A program made the translations under genes and the position numbers. A stretch of 54,810 nucleotides of DNA, taken from NCBI RefSeq assembly GCF_030531065.1, contig NZ_JAUNOQ010000015.1, positions 1 to 54,810 on the forward strand, given 5' to 3'. The notes beneath the pieces were generated by a model that saw only the letters and a list, made by a program, of their open reading frames with translations, was not told the DNA's origin and did no database searches. The first letter of the stretch is position 1, and every line of letters begins with the position of its first letter. The stretch is from Phascolarctobacterium sp. (GTDB taxonomy: Bacteria; Bacillota; Negativicutes; Acidaminococcales; Acidaminococcaceae). Of the stretch, positions 1 to 8,173 are shown piece after piece.

Positions 1-189
1 TGACTTATCCTCACCAAAAGCTAAAAATTCTTCTGAAAAATTACGGTAATGTGTAAAATTCCGTAAGCGTCCATGAGCTGCAAATATGTCCTAGCCTATT
101 AACTTATACTTAAAAAATCATCTTGGCGTTTGTAAAAATCATCTTTAATTCGGCAAATAAAACGTGGTATAATATTAGACAATCAGATT

Positions 190-211
190 GCGAAAAGGTA
201 CACTTTTTCGC
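190..211. other. hairpin 3' of the serine recombinase gene
   Basis: Inverted repeat GCGAAAAG/CTTTTTCGC just beyond the recombinase stop codon. It has no clear T-run on the minus strand, so it is only a possible weak terminator. The remaining bases from 1 to 189 show no gene. A promoter-like TGGTATAAT at 165-173 (plus) has no gene downstream of it in the window. Confidence 0.35.
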
Positions 212-1012
<801 letters not shown>

Positions 1013-1054
1013 CTAAAAATGCGTAAGATAACCTGTTTTTATATTAACTTGATT

Positions 1055-1378
1055 CTATATCTTATCATCAAGTTGCCGTTCTAGATCCATACCGCCATAA
1101 ATAACACGAATCACATTAACCGTTTCATTAGCGTCATCGATCAAATAAAATACAACATAATTATCCACTGGCATTATACGAAGTCCTCTAGTATACCAAG
1201 GCTCCTTACCATATCTTCTAAACATCGTAGGCATATAGTTAAGTCCAATTATATCTCTTTTGATACGCACTATTTGAGCTCGTGCAATTTCAGGAGCTGA
1301 CAAATTATAGGCAATATAAAAATAGATTTGCCGTAAATCCTCTTTAGCTTCATCGGTAATATTAACAAAATAACTCAT
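1055..1378 (-). CDS. RelE/ParE-family toxin
   Basis: Toxin of a type II toxin-antitoxin pair, 107 residues, the usual size for RelE/ParE proteins. The protein has the fold signature of the family: an N-terminal strand (YFVNITDEAKEDLRQIYFYI), two helices, and a C-terminal sheet with RGLRIMPVDNYVVFYLID and VNVIRVIYGGMD. Its ATG overlaps the stop codon of the upstream antitoxin by 4 nt, which indicates translational coupling and a shared mRNA. RelE-type toxins cleave mRNA in the ribosome and ParE-type toxins poison gyrase. The sequence alone does not let me decide between these. The pair sits next to an orphan recombinase and may belong to the same acquired segment. Confidence 0.85.
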   Translation of the reverse strand: MSYFVNITDEAKEDLRQIYFYIAYNLSAPEIARAQIVRIKRDIIGLNYMPTMFRRYGKEPWYTRGLRIMPVDNYVVFYLIDDANETVNVIRVIYGGMDLERQLDDKI

Positions 1379-1683
1379 ATTCCTAGTTCTTTCTCTAAAT
1401 CAGCAAATACCTTAGAAGCAGGCTGAACCCTACCAGCAAGAACATCCTGATAACCTTTTTCCAGAGATTCATTAAGTTCAGCTTCTGTCATTCTGCTCAT
1501 ATCCAACAAACGTCCAGAAGGAATTTTAACCTCGAAAGGCAATCCTCTTTGCAAAATAATCTGCTTATAAAACATATTGATAGCATTAGATACAGGTATG
1601 CCAAGAGTCGATAAAATATCTTCCGCTTGTTTTTTCACATCCGGCTCAATGCGAGCATAAAGATTAGCAGTTTTAGTTGCCAT
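1375..1683 (-). CDS. RelB/DinJ-family antitoxin
   Basis: Antitoxin partner of the downstream toxin, 102 residues. The N-terminal part (TANLYARIEPDVKKQAEDIL) is the ribbon-helix-helix DNA-binding segment of RelB/DinJ proteins. Next comes LGIPVSNAINMFYKQI, the typical second helix pair. The acidic C-terminus would wrap the toxin. I chose the ATG at 1683, which has AAGGGAG about 9 nt upstream, over an in-frame start six codons earlier. A strong promoter lies directly upstream, and the antitoxin-toxin complex would be expected to repress it. Antitoxin first with a 4-nt overlap to the toxin is the common order. Confidence 0.87.
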   Translation of the reverse strand: MATKTANLYARIEPDVKKQAEDILSTLGIPVSNAINMFYKQIILQRGLPFEVKIPSGRLLDMSRMTEAELNESLEKGYQDVLAGRVQPASKVFADLEKELGI

Positions 1684-1721
1684 AATATCAACTCCCTTCA
1701 ACTAAAAAATCTGTTTTCTAC

Positions 1722-1750
1722 ATTATACACATTTGTAAGTACAAACGCAA
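1722..1750 (-). promoter_or_regulatory. promoter of the toxin-antitoxin operon
   Basis: Minus strand TTGCGT, 17-nt spacer, TATAAT. The start codon of the antitoxin is about 40 nt downstream. The rest of the gap from 1751 to 1921 shows nothing I can assign. Confidence 0.7.
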
Positions 1751-1921
1751 TACTATTTTGTTAGCATCGGTATATGCACTTTTGATAAGCAATCAATGCA
1801 GATTATTTTTCTTTCGTCTTCTTTCCACGGTTCGAACAAACATTATTGCCCTTTTCGTTGGTATCATACTGCATGATGACGCTCAAATCCGCAATAGGAG
1901 ATGCACTGAGAAATATTCTTT

Positions 1922-1968
1922 CAAAAAAATAACCCATGCTTCCCTCGCAAAGAGAGAAACATGGGGTT
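1922..1968 (-). terminator. second (tandem) terminator of the tRNA operon
   Basis: Imperfect long hairpin with arms AACCCCATG and CATGGGTT on the minus strand, followed by ATTTTTTT. It lies behind the first tRNA terminator. Confidence 0.7.
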
Positions 1969-1975
1969 TCTGCAA

Positions 1976-2006
1976 CATAAAAAGGCCGGAAGCAAGCTTC
2001 CGGCCT
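1976..2006 (-). terminator. first terminator of the tRNA operon
   Basis: Perfect 10-bp stem AGGCCGGAAG/CTTCCGGCCT with a 4-nt loop, followed on the minus strand by TTTTT. It lies 9 nt after the tRNA-Trp gene. Confidence 0.9.
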
Positions 2007-2015
2007 AATTTACTA

Positions 2016-2089
2016 TGGCAGGGGCACTAGGACTCGAACCCAGATCGACGGTTTTGGAGACCGTTGCTCTACCATTGAACTATACCCCT
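2016..2089 (-). tRNA. tRNA-Trp (anticodon CCA)
   Basis: Full cloverleaf on the minus strand: acceptor AGGGGTA/TGCCCCT, anticodon loop CTCCAAA with anticodon CCA, T-loop GGTTCGAGTCC. The 3' CCA is encoded. Last gene of a three-tRNA operon. Confidence 0.95.
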
Positions 2090-2090
2090 A

Positions 2091-2165
<75 letters not shown>

Positions 2166-2168
2166 AAA

Positions 2169-2245
2169 TGGCGACCCGGATGGGACTCGAACCCACGACC
2201 TCCGCCGTGACAGGGCGGCATTCTAACCAACTGAACCACCGGGCC
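2169..2245 (-). tRNA. tRNA-Asp (anticodon GTC)
   Basis: Cloverleaf on the minus strand with acceptor GGCCCGG/CCGGGTC, anticodon loop CTGTCAC (GTC) and T-loop GGTTCGAGTCC. The 3' CCA is encoded. First gene of the operon. Confidence 0.95.
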
Positions 2246-2270
2246 ATTGTCAGCTGTCTGACAGGTATAT

Positions 2271-2299
2271 ATATTACCATAAAATTTTCTGCTTGGCAA
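2271..2299 (-). promoter_or_regulatory. promoter of the tRNA operon
   Basis: Minus strand TTGCCA, 17-nt spacer, TAATAT, with a TGG just before the -10. A TGTCAG/CTGACA hairpin (2248-2264) lies between it and tRNA-Asp. Confidence 0.65.
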
Positions 2300-2346
2300 G
2301 TGTTTTTGCTAAAAATTTGCCAAATACCGCCAAGCCGCCGCATATT

Positions 2347-3567
2347 TTATTCCAGCAGTCTGCGCAACACCAACTTATCTATTTTGCCGCTTTCATTCCG
2401 CGGCAGGCGGGGCAGAAAAACAAACTGCTTGGGCAGCTCGTAATCCTCCAGCCTTTCCCGCAGCAGCTTCACCAGCTGCTGCTTGCTGTAATCCCGCGCC
2501 GCCCCTACAAAAGCCGTCAGCACATCGGCGTCATCCACATGCAGGCTCAGCACCGCCGCCTCCTCCACCTGCGCCAGCTCCGTCAGCGCCGCCGCCACCT
2601 TGGCCGCGCTCACCTTGCGTCCGTTCACGCTGCAAATATCGTCCGTGCGCCCTAAAAAATGCAGCCTGCCCTCCGCGTCCACATAGCCGCGGTCCTTTAA
2701 GGAAAACGGCAGCGCAATCCCCTCCACATGGTAAGGAGTATCGATAAAAATTTCCTCCTGCCGCACGCTGATGCGCACCCCTGCAAAGGGCCTGCCAATC
2801 ACAGTGCGGTCGTCCGTCATATCCTTATCCTTAATATATGTAATGTAATTCAGTTCGCTGGCGCCGTAATACAGCGTAATTTCCGTTTTGGGAAAGACGG
2901 CCAGCAGCCTGTCCGCCTCCTGCCGTCCCATGGACTGGGAGCCGCTGATAATGCTGCGCACCCGCGCGTTGGGCTGCGTCATAAATTTAGGCAGCAGCAA
3001 AAGCTTGGACGGTATCAGGTAAAGCGCATTCACCCGATAAGCCTCCATACACTGCAGCCAATGACGCGGGCGAAAGCGCTCCGTCGCCACCAGCGTACCG
3101 CCTGCCGCCAGCACGCCCATATAGATATTTAAATTCCCGGTAAAGGCCAGGCTGCCCTGGCAAAAGATAACTGTATCCTTATCGACGCCAAAAATTCTGT
3201 TCTGCTCCGGGAAAAAGTCGGCCCAGCTCTTATAGCTGCGCCACAGCAGCTTGCTTTTGCCTGTGCTGCCGCTGGTCATTACGCCCATGCAGGCCGCCTT
3301 AGGTATATTAGTGACATCAAACTGCTGCCTGCGGCTAGCCTGCGTAGCGATAACAGGAACCGTCGGCGTGCCGCTGTACGCTAAAAAGTAAAGCAGCTGT
3401 CTGGCAATGCTATCCTCGTGAATGAAAAATACCGGCTGGGAAAAATCCGCCGCTTCGCGCAGCCTGCGCGCTTCTTCTACCAGCTGGCCGTAAGTATATT
3501 CCCGCTCGTCGTCCGCTAGGGCCAGCTTTTCTGCCGGCTGGCCAGCCGTAAGCTCCAAATAGTCCAT
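2347..3567 (-). CDS. AMP-dependent acyl-CoA ligase (ANL superfamily, YhfT/VraA-like)
   Basis: Predicted to activate a carboxylic acid with ATP and load it on CoA. At 406 residues it is shorter than typical 500-560-residue acyl-CoA synthetases, mainly in the N-terminal part. Core ANL motifs are present in order: the phosphate loop TSGSTGKSK, YGASEL, GRTDDICSVNGRKVS, and the C-terminal lysine motif PRNESGKIDK with the catalytic lysine. It is the last gene of a four-gene operon and starts one base after the thiolase stop. The set ligase, thiolase and BioY matches, from memory, B. subtilis yhfT-yhfS-yhfU. With the hotdog protein it also resembles the staphylococcal vraABC genes. The substrate is unknown; a medium-chain acid or a biotin-related acid are both possible. 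There is no carrier-protein or condensation domain, so it is not a peptide synthetase. Confidence 0.8.
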   Translation of the reverse strand: MDYLELTAGQPAEKLALADDEREYTYGQLVEEARRLREAADFSQPVFFIHEDSIARQLLYFLAYSGTPTVPVIATQASRRQQFDVTNIPKAACMGVMTSGSTGKSKLLWRSYKSWADFFPEQNRIFGVDKDTVIFCQGSLAFTGNLNIYMGVLAAGGTLVATERFRPRHWLQCMEAYRVNALYLIPSKLLLLPKFMTQPNARVRSIISGSQSMGRQEADRLLAVFPKTEITLYYGASELNYITYIKDKDMTDDRTVIGRPFAGVRISVRQEEIFIDTPYHVEGIALPFSLKDRGYVDAEGRLHFLGRTDDICSVNGRKVSAAKVAAALTELAQVEEAAVLSLHVDDADVLTAFVGAARDYSKQQLVKLLRERLEDYELPKQFVFLPRLPRNESGKIDKLVLRRLLE

Positions 3568-3568
3568 G

Positions 3569-4705
3569 CTAGTCCACCCTTTCCAGCAACAGCGCCGTAC
3601 CTACGCCGCCTGCCGCCGCCACTCCGGCGCAGCCCAAGCGCCCGCCCCGCTGCCGCAGCGCTTCCAGAAGATGCAGCGTAATAATACCGCCGGAGGCTCC
3701 ATAAGGATGCCCATAAGCCAACGCACCGCCAAAAACATTATATTTTTCCACACTGCTGCCGAAGGCGCGGGCAAAGAGCACGTCGATAACGGCAAAGGCT
3801 TCGTTCACTTCAAAATCGTCGATATCCTGCTCGCGTAAACCATGCTTAGCCAGCAGCTTCTGCAGCGCCGCAACAGCTGTGCGCGGGCTTACCAAAGGAT
3901 CGCCGCCGCAGGCCGCGCTGCCCAAAACCCTGGCCGCAGGCCGCAGGCCATGGCTTTTGGCATAAGCTTCCGAACACAGCACAACAAAAGCCGCGCCGTC
4001 GTTAATCAGGCAGGAATTAGCCGCCGTAATAAACTGACCGCCGGGCAGCAGCTTAGGCATTCTGTCCAGCAGGCGCTGGCTCATGCGGGGACGTACGCCC
4101 TCGTCCTTAACCGCGTCAAAAACCGGCGCGATAATATTTTGCAGCAGACCCTTTGCCTGCGCGGCAGCCGCCAAACGATGGCTGCGCAGTACCCAGGCGT
4201 CCAGCTCCTCTTTAGTAACGCCCTCACGCTGGCAGGCCAGCTCCGCTCCCTCCAGCATTACCGTTTCCCGATGCACGCCGGGCATAAACTTAGCCACGCT
4301 GTACCAGCTGTCGCCTTCATAATCGGGATGATTGGGCGCATAGCCGCGCCGCGGCTGAGTAGAACTGCTTTCAAAGCCCCCAGCGATAATTAAATCGGCC
4401 TCGCCGGCGGCAATCTTGGCCGCTGCCGTCGCAATGCTTTCCAAGCCGCTGCCGCACTGCACATCAACAGTAAAAGCAGGCACAGAAATATCCACGCCCG
4501 CTTCCAGCGCCATCAGTCGCGTAATATTGCCGCCAGCGCCCACGCCGTTGCCGCCGATAATATAATCAGGCCGCAGCGCCTGATATTTATCCATTACCTG
4601 ACGCAGCACCGCCGCGCCCAGCTTTTCTGCCGGAACATGCCGGTACATACCGTTGACCACGCCCACATAGCTGCGCAGTCCGCCTAAAATATATACTTTA
4701 TCCAT
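3569..4705 (-). CDS. thiolase (acetyl-CoA C-acyltransferase family, YhfS/VraB-like)
   Basis: Thiolase-fold enzyme expected to form or cleave a beta-ketoacyl-CoA. The nucleophilic cysteine sits in VQCGSGLES (Cys84). The second catalytic set is visible as NEAFAV, GGALAYGHPYGASG (active-site His) and CAGVAAAGGVGTA (second Cys). Its 378 residues are close to the usual 390. It lies between bioY (2 nt upstream) and the acyl ligase (1 nt downstream), so the three are co-transcribed. Whether it condenses or degrades cannot be read from sequence. The partner ligase and the hotdog protein suggest it acts on an acyl chain made from an exogenous acid. Confidence 0.85.
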   Translation of the reverse strand: MDKVYILGGLRSYVGVVNGMYRHVPAEKLGAAVLRQVMDKYQALRPDYIIGGNGVGAGGNITRLMALEAGVDISVPAFTVDVQCGSGLESIATAAAKIAAGEADLIIAGGFESSSTQPRRGYAPNHPDYEGDSWYSVAKFMPGVHRETVMLEGAELACQREGVTKEELDAWVLRSHRLAAAAQAKGLLQNIIAPVFDAVKDEGVRPRMSQRLLDRMPKLLPGGQFITAANSCLINDGAAFVVLCSEAYAKSHGLRPAARVLGSAACGGDPLVSPRTAVAALQKLLAKHGLREQDIDDFEVNEAFAVIDVLFARAFGSSVEKYNVFGGALAYGHPYGASGGIITLHLLEALRQRGGRLGCAGVAAAGGVGTALLLERVD

Positions 4706-4707
4706 AA

Positions 4708-5262
4708 TTATCTGTCAAAAATGCGGTGGATAGGCCCGGCAATAAAGGCGGCAGCCACGCATTTAACGATATCCAAAGGAATAAAGGGCAGCACGCCGGT
4801 ATAAAAAGCCTTATCCCACGGCATACCCGTTACCAGCTTCAGCTGCAAAAAGCCGAATAAATAAATCAGAGGAATACCCACGATGCAGCCCAGCAGTGCA
4901 TAGCGCTTAAAGCTGTACTTCTCGCCTCTTGCCGCAGCCAAGAAAACAGCGGTGAGCAAAAAGCCAAAAATATAACCGCCCGTCGGCCCGAAGAGCTTGC
5001 CCGGCCCTGCCGTACCGCCGGTAAATACAGGCACGCCGGCCAAGCCTACCAAAAGATATACCAGCATGGTCATAAAGGCCTGCTTAACATTCAAAACATA
5101 GCCTGTCAAATTAACAATCATGGTTTGCAGCGCAATCGGCGACAGCGAAAAGGGCAGCGGGATAATAATATATGCAGAAATGCAGTTCATCGCTACCATC
5201 AGCGCCATTTTCGTCATTTCCGACGTTTTATTGATACCAGGGTTATTAGTTGTCATCTTCAC
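4708..5262 (-). CDS. bioY: BioY family biotin transporter S-component
   Basis: Membrane protein of 184 residues with six hydrophobic segments, the size and pattern of BioY substrate-binding components of ECF-type vitamin transporters. The family core is seen as LTGYVLNVKQAFMTM, GLAGVPVF and the glycine-rich GPTGGYIFGF loop. The start is probably the GTG at 5262; an ATG two codons later is possible. No EcfA or EcfT gene is nearby, so it would use a shared energising module or work alone, as described for some BioY proteins. It is the second gene of an operon that carries a BirA-like palindrome over its promoter. Confidence 0.9.
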   Translation of the reverse strand: MKMTTNNPGINKTSEMTKMALMVAMNCISAYIIIPLPFSLSPIALQTMIVNLTGYVLNVKQAFMTMLVYLLVGLAGVPVFTGGTAGPGKLFGPTGGYIFGFLLTAVFLAAARGEKYSFKRYALLGCIVGIPLIYLFGFLQLKLVTGMPWDKAFYTGVLPFIPLDIVKCVAAAFIAGPIHRIFDR

Positions 5263-5276
5263 AGCACCAGCCTTAC

Positions 5277-5813
5277 TTAAAATTTAATAACAAAGACCTT
5301 AGCAGCTCCCACATAAGCCCGCAGCTCGTTTTCAATACGGTAAACCTTGAGCGCGTCGCCTGCATACACCGGCGACAAAAAGCTGATGCGCCAGTCCAGC
5401 TCCCGCAGCTGCAACGCCCGCTGCAGCCACGCGGCCATGCACAGGCCGGGAACGACAGGGTGGTCGCCCTGATGAATAATATTTTCATCGCCTGTAAAGG
5501 CCACGTAAGCGCCTATTTCCTCCACGGTAAAGCAATGCTCCGCCGCCAGAACGCCCTGCGGCTGTTCCTGCGCAGGCGCCTTGCTGCCCAGTCCTTGCTT
5601 CGGCAGCAGCAAGAATACCCGCAGCTCCTTAACTGCGCCGCCGCTTTGCGCTTCGCCCAGCACCTGGATAATACATTTGCGCTCCTTGCGCAGCAGCTCC
5701 TTATTGGTTAATATGTCTGCATGCCCATGAATATGGGCCTCCGCTCCGGCCAGGACCCAGCCGCCAAAAAATTCAGCGTCGCTGTCCGCCAGCTTATGTG
5801 CAAGCTCTAACAT
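5277..5813 (-). CDS. MaoC-like hotdog-fold protein (VraC-like)
   Basis: First gene of the BioY operon, 178 residues. The second half contains the MaoC/hotdog signature YVAFTGDENIIHQGD followed by PVVPGLCMAAWL. This resembles the active-site Asp/His segment of R-specific enoyl-CoA hydratases and dehydratases. The first half is not recognisable. A staphylococcal protein encoded beside an acyl ligase and thiolase (VraC) has this kind of architecture as I remember it. Probable role: hydration, dehydration or thioester hydrolysis of an acyl-CoA made by the two downstream enzymes. The ribosome-binding site AAAGGATG lies 9 nt before the ATG. Specific function unproven. Confidence 0.65.
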   Translation of the reverse strand: MLELAHKLADSDAEFFGGWVLAGAEAHIHGHADILTNKELLRKERKCIIQVLGEAQSGGAVKELRVFLLLPKQGLGSKAPAQEQPQGVLAAEHCFTVEEIGAYVAFTGDENIIHQGDHPVVPGLCMAAWLQRALQLRELDWRISFLSPVYAGDALKVYRIENELRAYVGAAKVFVIKF

Positions 5814-5839
5814 CTTTATAACATCCTTTCACATAGCAT

Positions 5840-5868
5840 ATTATAAAGCAAGGCGGCAGCGCAGTCAA
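5840..5868 (-). promoter_or_regulatory. promoter of the hotdog-bioY-thiolase-ligase operon
   Basis: Minus strand TTGACT, 17-nt spacer, TATAAT: a near-consensus housekeeping promoter about 27 nt before the first start codon. The -35 box lies inside one arm of the palindrome at 5852-5904. Confidence 0.85.
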
Positions 5869-5904
5869 CTCTTTTGTAAGTTTAAGTTAACTGCGACTGC
5901 CGCC
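5852..5904. promoter_or_regulatory. large palindrome: dinB terminator and candidate BirA operator
   Basis: Arms of about 19 nt (5852-5870 and 5885-5904) flank a 14-nt loop. The core is GTCAAC, 16 nt, GTTAAC. As RNA the minus strand folds into a strong hairpin directly over the dinB stop codon, with only a weak T-rich tail. As DNA the GTTAAC-N16-GTTGAC half-sites resemble BirA boxes of Gram-positive bacteria. They overlap the -35 of the bioY operon. The BirA reading is an inference from spacing, half-site and gene content. Confidence 0.55.
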
Positions 5905-7032
5905 GCGAAAAATAATCCGCTCGCCAAAGCGCGCTTTTAATTTGTCGGTAACGTCGCTGCGCCGCTGGCGCTTAGCGTCCTCTTCAAAGCCCAGCCCCAA
6001 CGGCTGCCCGCTGCCCAGTCCCGCTACGGCAATGCCTAAAAGCCGCACGCCCTTCTGCAAAGCCACCTGCTCCAGCAGCCGCACTGCCAGGGCGTAAATA
6101 TCCTCGTCGCTGCTGATATCGCTTTCACTGGTAATACTGCGCGTAATCGTGCGGAAATCAGCATATTTAACCTTTAAGGTAAGCGTATGGCCGTAATAGC
6201 CCTTGCGCCGCAGCCGGTAGCCCACCATGCCGCTCAGCTCCAAAAGATGGCGGCGGCAGGATTCCTTATCCAATAAGTCCCGCTCAAAGGTAGTTTCCCG
6301 TCCGATGGATTTAGGCTCGCTGTCCGGCGTTACAGGCCGGTCGTCCAGGCCGTAGGCCAAAAGGCGCACCCGTTCGGAGTTCTTCCCAAAGATGCGTCGC
6401 AGCACGATTGCGTCGGCCACAGCCAGCTTGCCGATGCAGTCGACGCCAACCTGCTCCAGCTCCTTTTGCGCCGCAGCGCCAATGCCGAAAATTTTCGTCA
6501 CCGGCAAGGGCGCAATAAAAGCGCGGGCGTTTTCATGGGTAATCACGGTAAAGCCGTCCGGCTTGTGCAAATCCGAAGCCATCTTCGCCAAAAACTTGTT
6601 GGGCGCCAAGCCTACGGACGCAGTAAGGCCAACCTCCTCCTTAATGCGCCGCTTCGCCAGACGGCCCACCTGCTCCGGCCCTCCGTACAAACGCTCCATA
6701 CCCGATACGTCTAAAAATGCTTCGTCGATAGAAAGCTGCTCCACCAAAGGCGATAAATCGTGAAAGATGCTCATAATCCGCCGCGATATCTCCTTATACC
6801 GCTCCATGCGCCCTGGCAGATACACGGCCTCCGGGCACAGCTTGTGCGCCAGCGCCATGGGCATGGCCGAATGCACGCCGTAACGCCGCGCTTCGTAAGA
6901 GCAGGTTGACACCACGCCGCGCAGGGACTGCCCGCCGACGATAATCGGCAGCCCCAGCAGCGCAGGATTATCCAATACCTCTACCGCAGCAAAGAACGCA
7001 TCCATATCCACATGCATAATCCAGCGTACCAT
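5887..7032 (-). CDS. dinB: DNA polymerase IV (Y family)
   Basis: Error-prone translesion polymerase of 381 residues. The catalytic acidic residues are visible in IMHVDMDAFFAAVE at the N-terminus and in QLSIDEAFLDVSG near residue 100. The helix-hairpin-helix and little-finger regions follow (GIGAAAQKELEQVGV, SIGRETTFERDL). I chose the ATG at 7032, which has GGAGG 7 nt upstream, over an earlier in-frame start. It is the last gene of the recD2-comF-permease-dinB operon. A C-terminal beta-clamp-binding peptide is not obvious. The stop codon lies inside a large palindrome that also covers the next operon's promoter. Confidence 0.95.
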   Translation of the reverse strand: MVRWIMHVDMDAFFAAVEVLDNPALLGLPIIVGGQSLRGVVSTCSYEARRYGVHSAMPMALAHKLCPEAVYLPGRMERYKEISRRIMSIFHDLSPLVEQLSIDEAFLDVSGMERLYGGPEQVGRLAKRRIKEEVGLTASVGLAPNKFLAKMASDLHKPDGFTVITHENARAFIAPLPVTKIFGIGAAAQKELEQVGVDCIGKLAVADAIVLRRIFGKNSERVRLLAYGLDDRPVTPDSEPKSIGRETTFERDLLDKESCRRHLLELSGMVGYRLRRKGYYGHTLTLKVKYADFRTITRSITSESDISSDEDIYALAVRLLEQVALQKGVRLLGIAVAGLGSGQPLGLGFEEDAKRQRRSDVTDKLKARFGERIIFRGGSRS

Positions 7033-7045
7033 TCCGCTTCCTCCT

Positions 7046-8173
7046 TCAAAGCAGCAGCGCATAGGTCAGCGAGCCCAGCAAAAGCAGTCCGGCAAAATTA
7101 TAATACAAAAATGTGCGCAGGTACGTGCCCGCCTGATAGGGATGCTCCGCCGCAAATAATTTGTAAGAAATAACGCTGGCCATGGACGCAATCAGCGTCC
7201 CCAGCCCGCCAATGTTCACGCCCAACAAAAGCGCGTCCGCCTCCCGTGTGAGCCCCGCCAGCAGCATGGCAGCAGGCACATTGCTGATGAACTGGCTGGC
7301 AAGCAGCGCCGCTACATACGTCCCGGCAGCCGTGCCCAATACGGACTGCTGCAGATAAGCCGCCGCGCTCGTATGGCTGATGTTGCCAATAAAGATAAAA
7401 AAGCCTACAAAGGTCGCCAGCAGGCTGTAATCCGCCTGCTTAAACAGCCGCCGGTCCAGCAAAAGCGCCGCCACCGCGGTTACGGCCAGCGCCGCAATTT
7501 TATCAACCCAATGCAGCACCGCGCCCACATTCAGCGCCAGCAGCGCCAAAAACAGCGACGTCCGCCAACGCTCCGGACGCTGCAAGGGCGCAAGCTGCAA
7601 GGCTAAAGGCTTATCAGGCCGCCGCAGCGCCAAGAAGGCGATATACGCCGCCGAAAGCGCACCCGGCCACAGCATAACGCTGAAAAAGCCCTGCGCCGTA
7701 TATCCATAGCGCGCGTATAAGAACAAGTTTTGCGGGTTTCCCGGCGGCGTCAGCATACTGCCCAAATTAGCCGCCAAGGTCTGCAAAACGATTATCCGCG
7801 CCATATCCGCCCGCAGTGTTTTGCCAATGACTAAAGCCAAGGGGACGAACGTCAAAAGCGCTACATCGTTAGTCACGAACATGCTCGCCGCATAAGTAAG
7901 CCCCACCAGAGCAGCCGTCACGCCGTGCCAGCTGCGGCAGCGGTTAAGCAGCTCTACCGCCAGCCAGTCTAAAAAGCGGACGCTCTTCAGCCCCGCTACC
8001 ACCAGCATCAGGCTAAGCAGCACGCTGAGCACTTCAAAATCTATATACTCCATACGCGGCTCCTGCAGCAAGCTCGACGCAGCCGCTAAAACCACCGCCG
8101 CGCACAGCACGGCCTCGCGCTTGCAAAAGCCTGTTATTTTCTCCTTCAACGGCTTTATTCCTCGCTTTCCCAA
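7046..8173 (-). CDS. anion/sodium permease (SLC13/ArsB-type ion transporter superfamily)
   Basis: Polytopic membrane protein of 375 residues with about ten to eleven hydrophobic segments. Features of the ion transporter superfamily are the segment SMFVTNDVALLTFVPLAL and LGSMLTPPGNPQNLFLY in the first half. The second half holds the related SQFISNVPAAMLL and NIGGLGTLIASMASVI. The paired NDVALL/SNVPA helices are the pseudo-twofold substrate sites seen in ArsB, NhaD and SLC13 families. The substrate cannot be fixed; a dicarboxylate, an oxyanion or Na+/H+ exchange are all possible. It overlaps comF by 19 nt and ends 13 nt before dinB, so it is embedded in a DNA-uptake and repair operon, which is odd for a transporter. 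Confidence 0.75.
   Translation of the reverse strand: MGKRGIKPLKEKITGFCKREAVLCAAVVLAAASSLLQEPRMEYIDFEVLSVLLSLMLVVAGLKSVRFLDWLAVELLNRCRSWHGVTAALVGLTYAASMFVTNDVALLTFVPLALVIGKTLRADMARIIVLQTLAANLGSMLTPPGNPQNLFLYARYGYTAQGFFSVMLWPGALSAAYIAFLALRRPDKPLALQLAPLQRPERWRTSLFLALLALNVGAVLHWVDKIAALAVTAVAALLLDRRLFKQADYSLLATFVGFFIFIGNISHTSAAAYLQQSVLGTAAGTYVAALLASQFISNVPAAMLLAGLTREADALLLGVNIGGLGTLIASMASVISYKLFAAEHPYQAGTYLRTFLYYNFAGLLLLGSLTYALLL

Noticed and set aside
2347-5813. Ligase, thiolase and hotdog genes considered as a small polyketide or peptide biosynthetic cluster
   Set aside because: No carrier protein, condensation, ketosynthase or thioesterase domain is present, and BioY links the set to known biotin-regulated gene groups.
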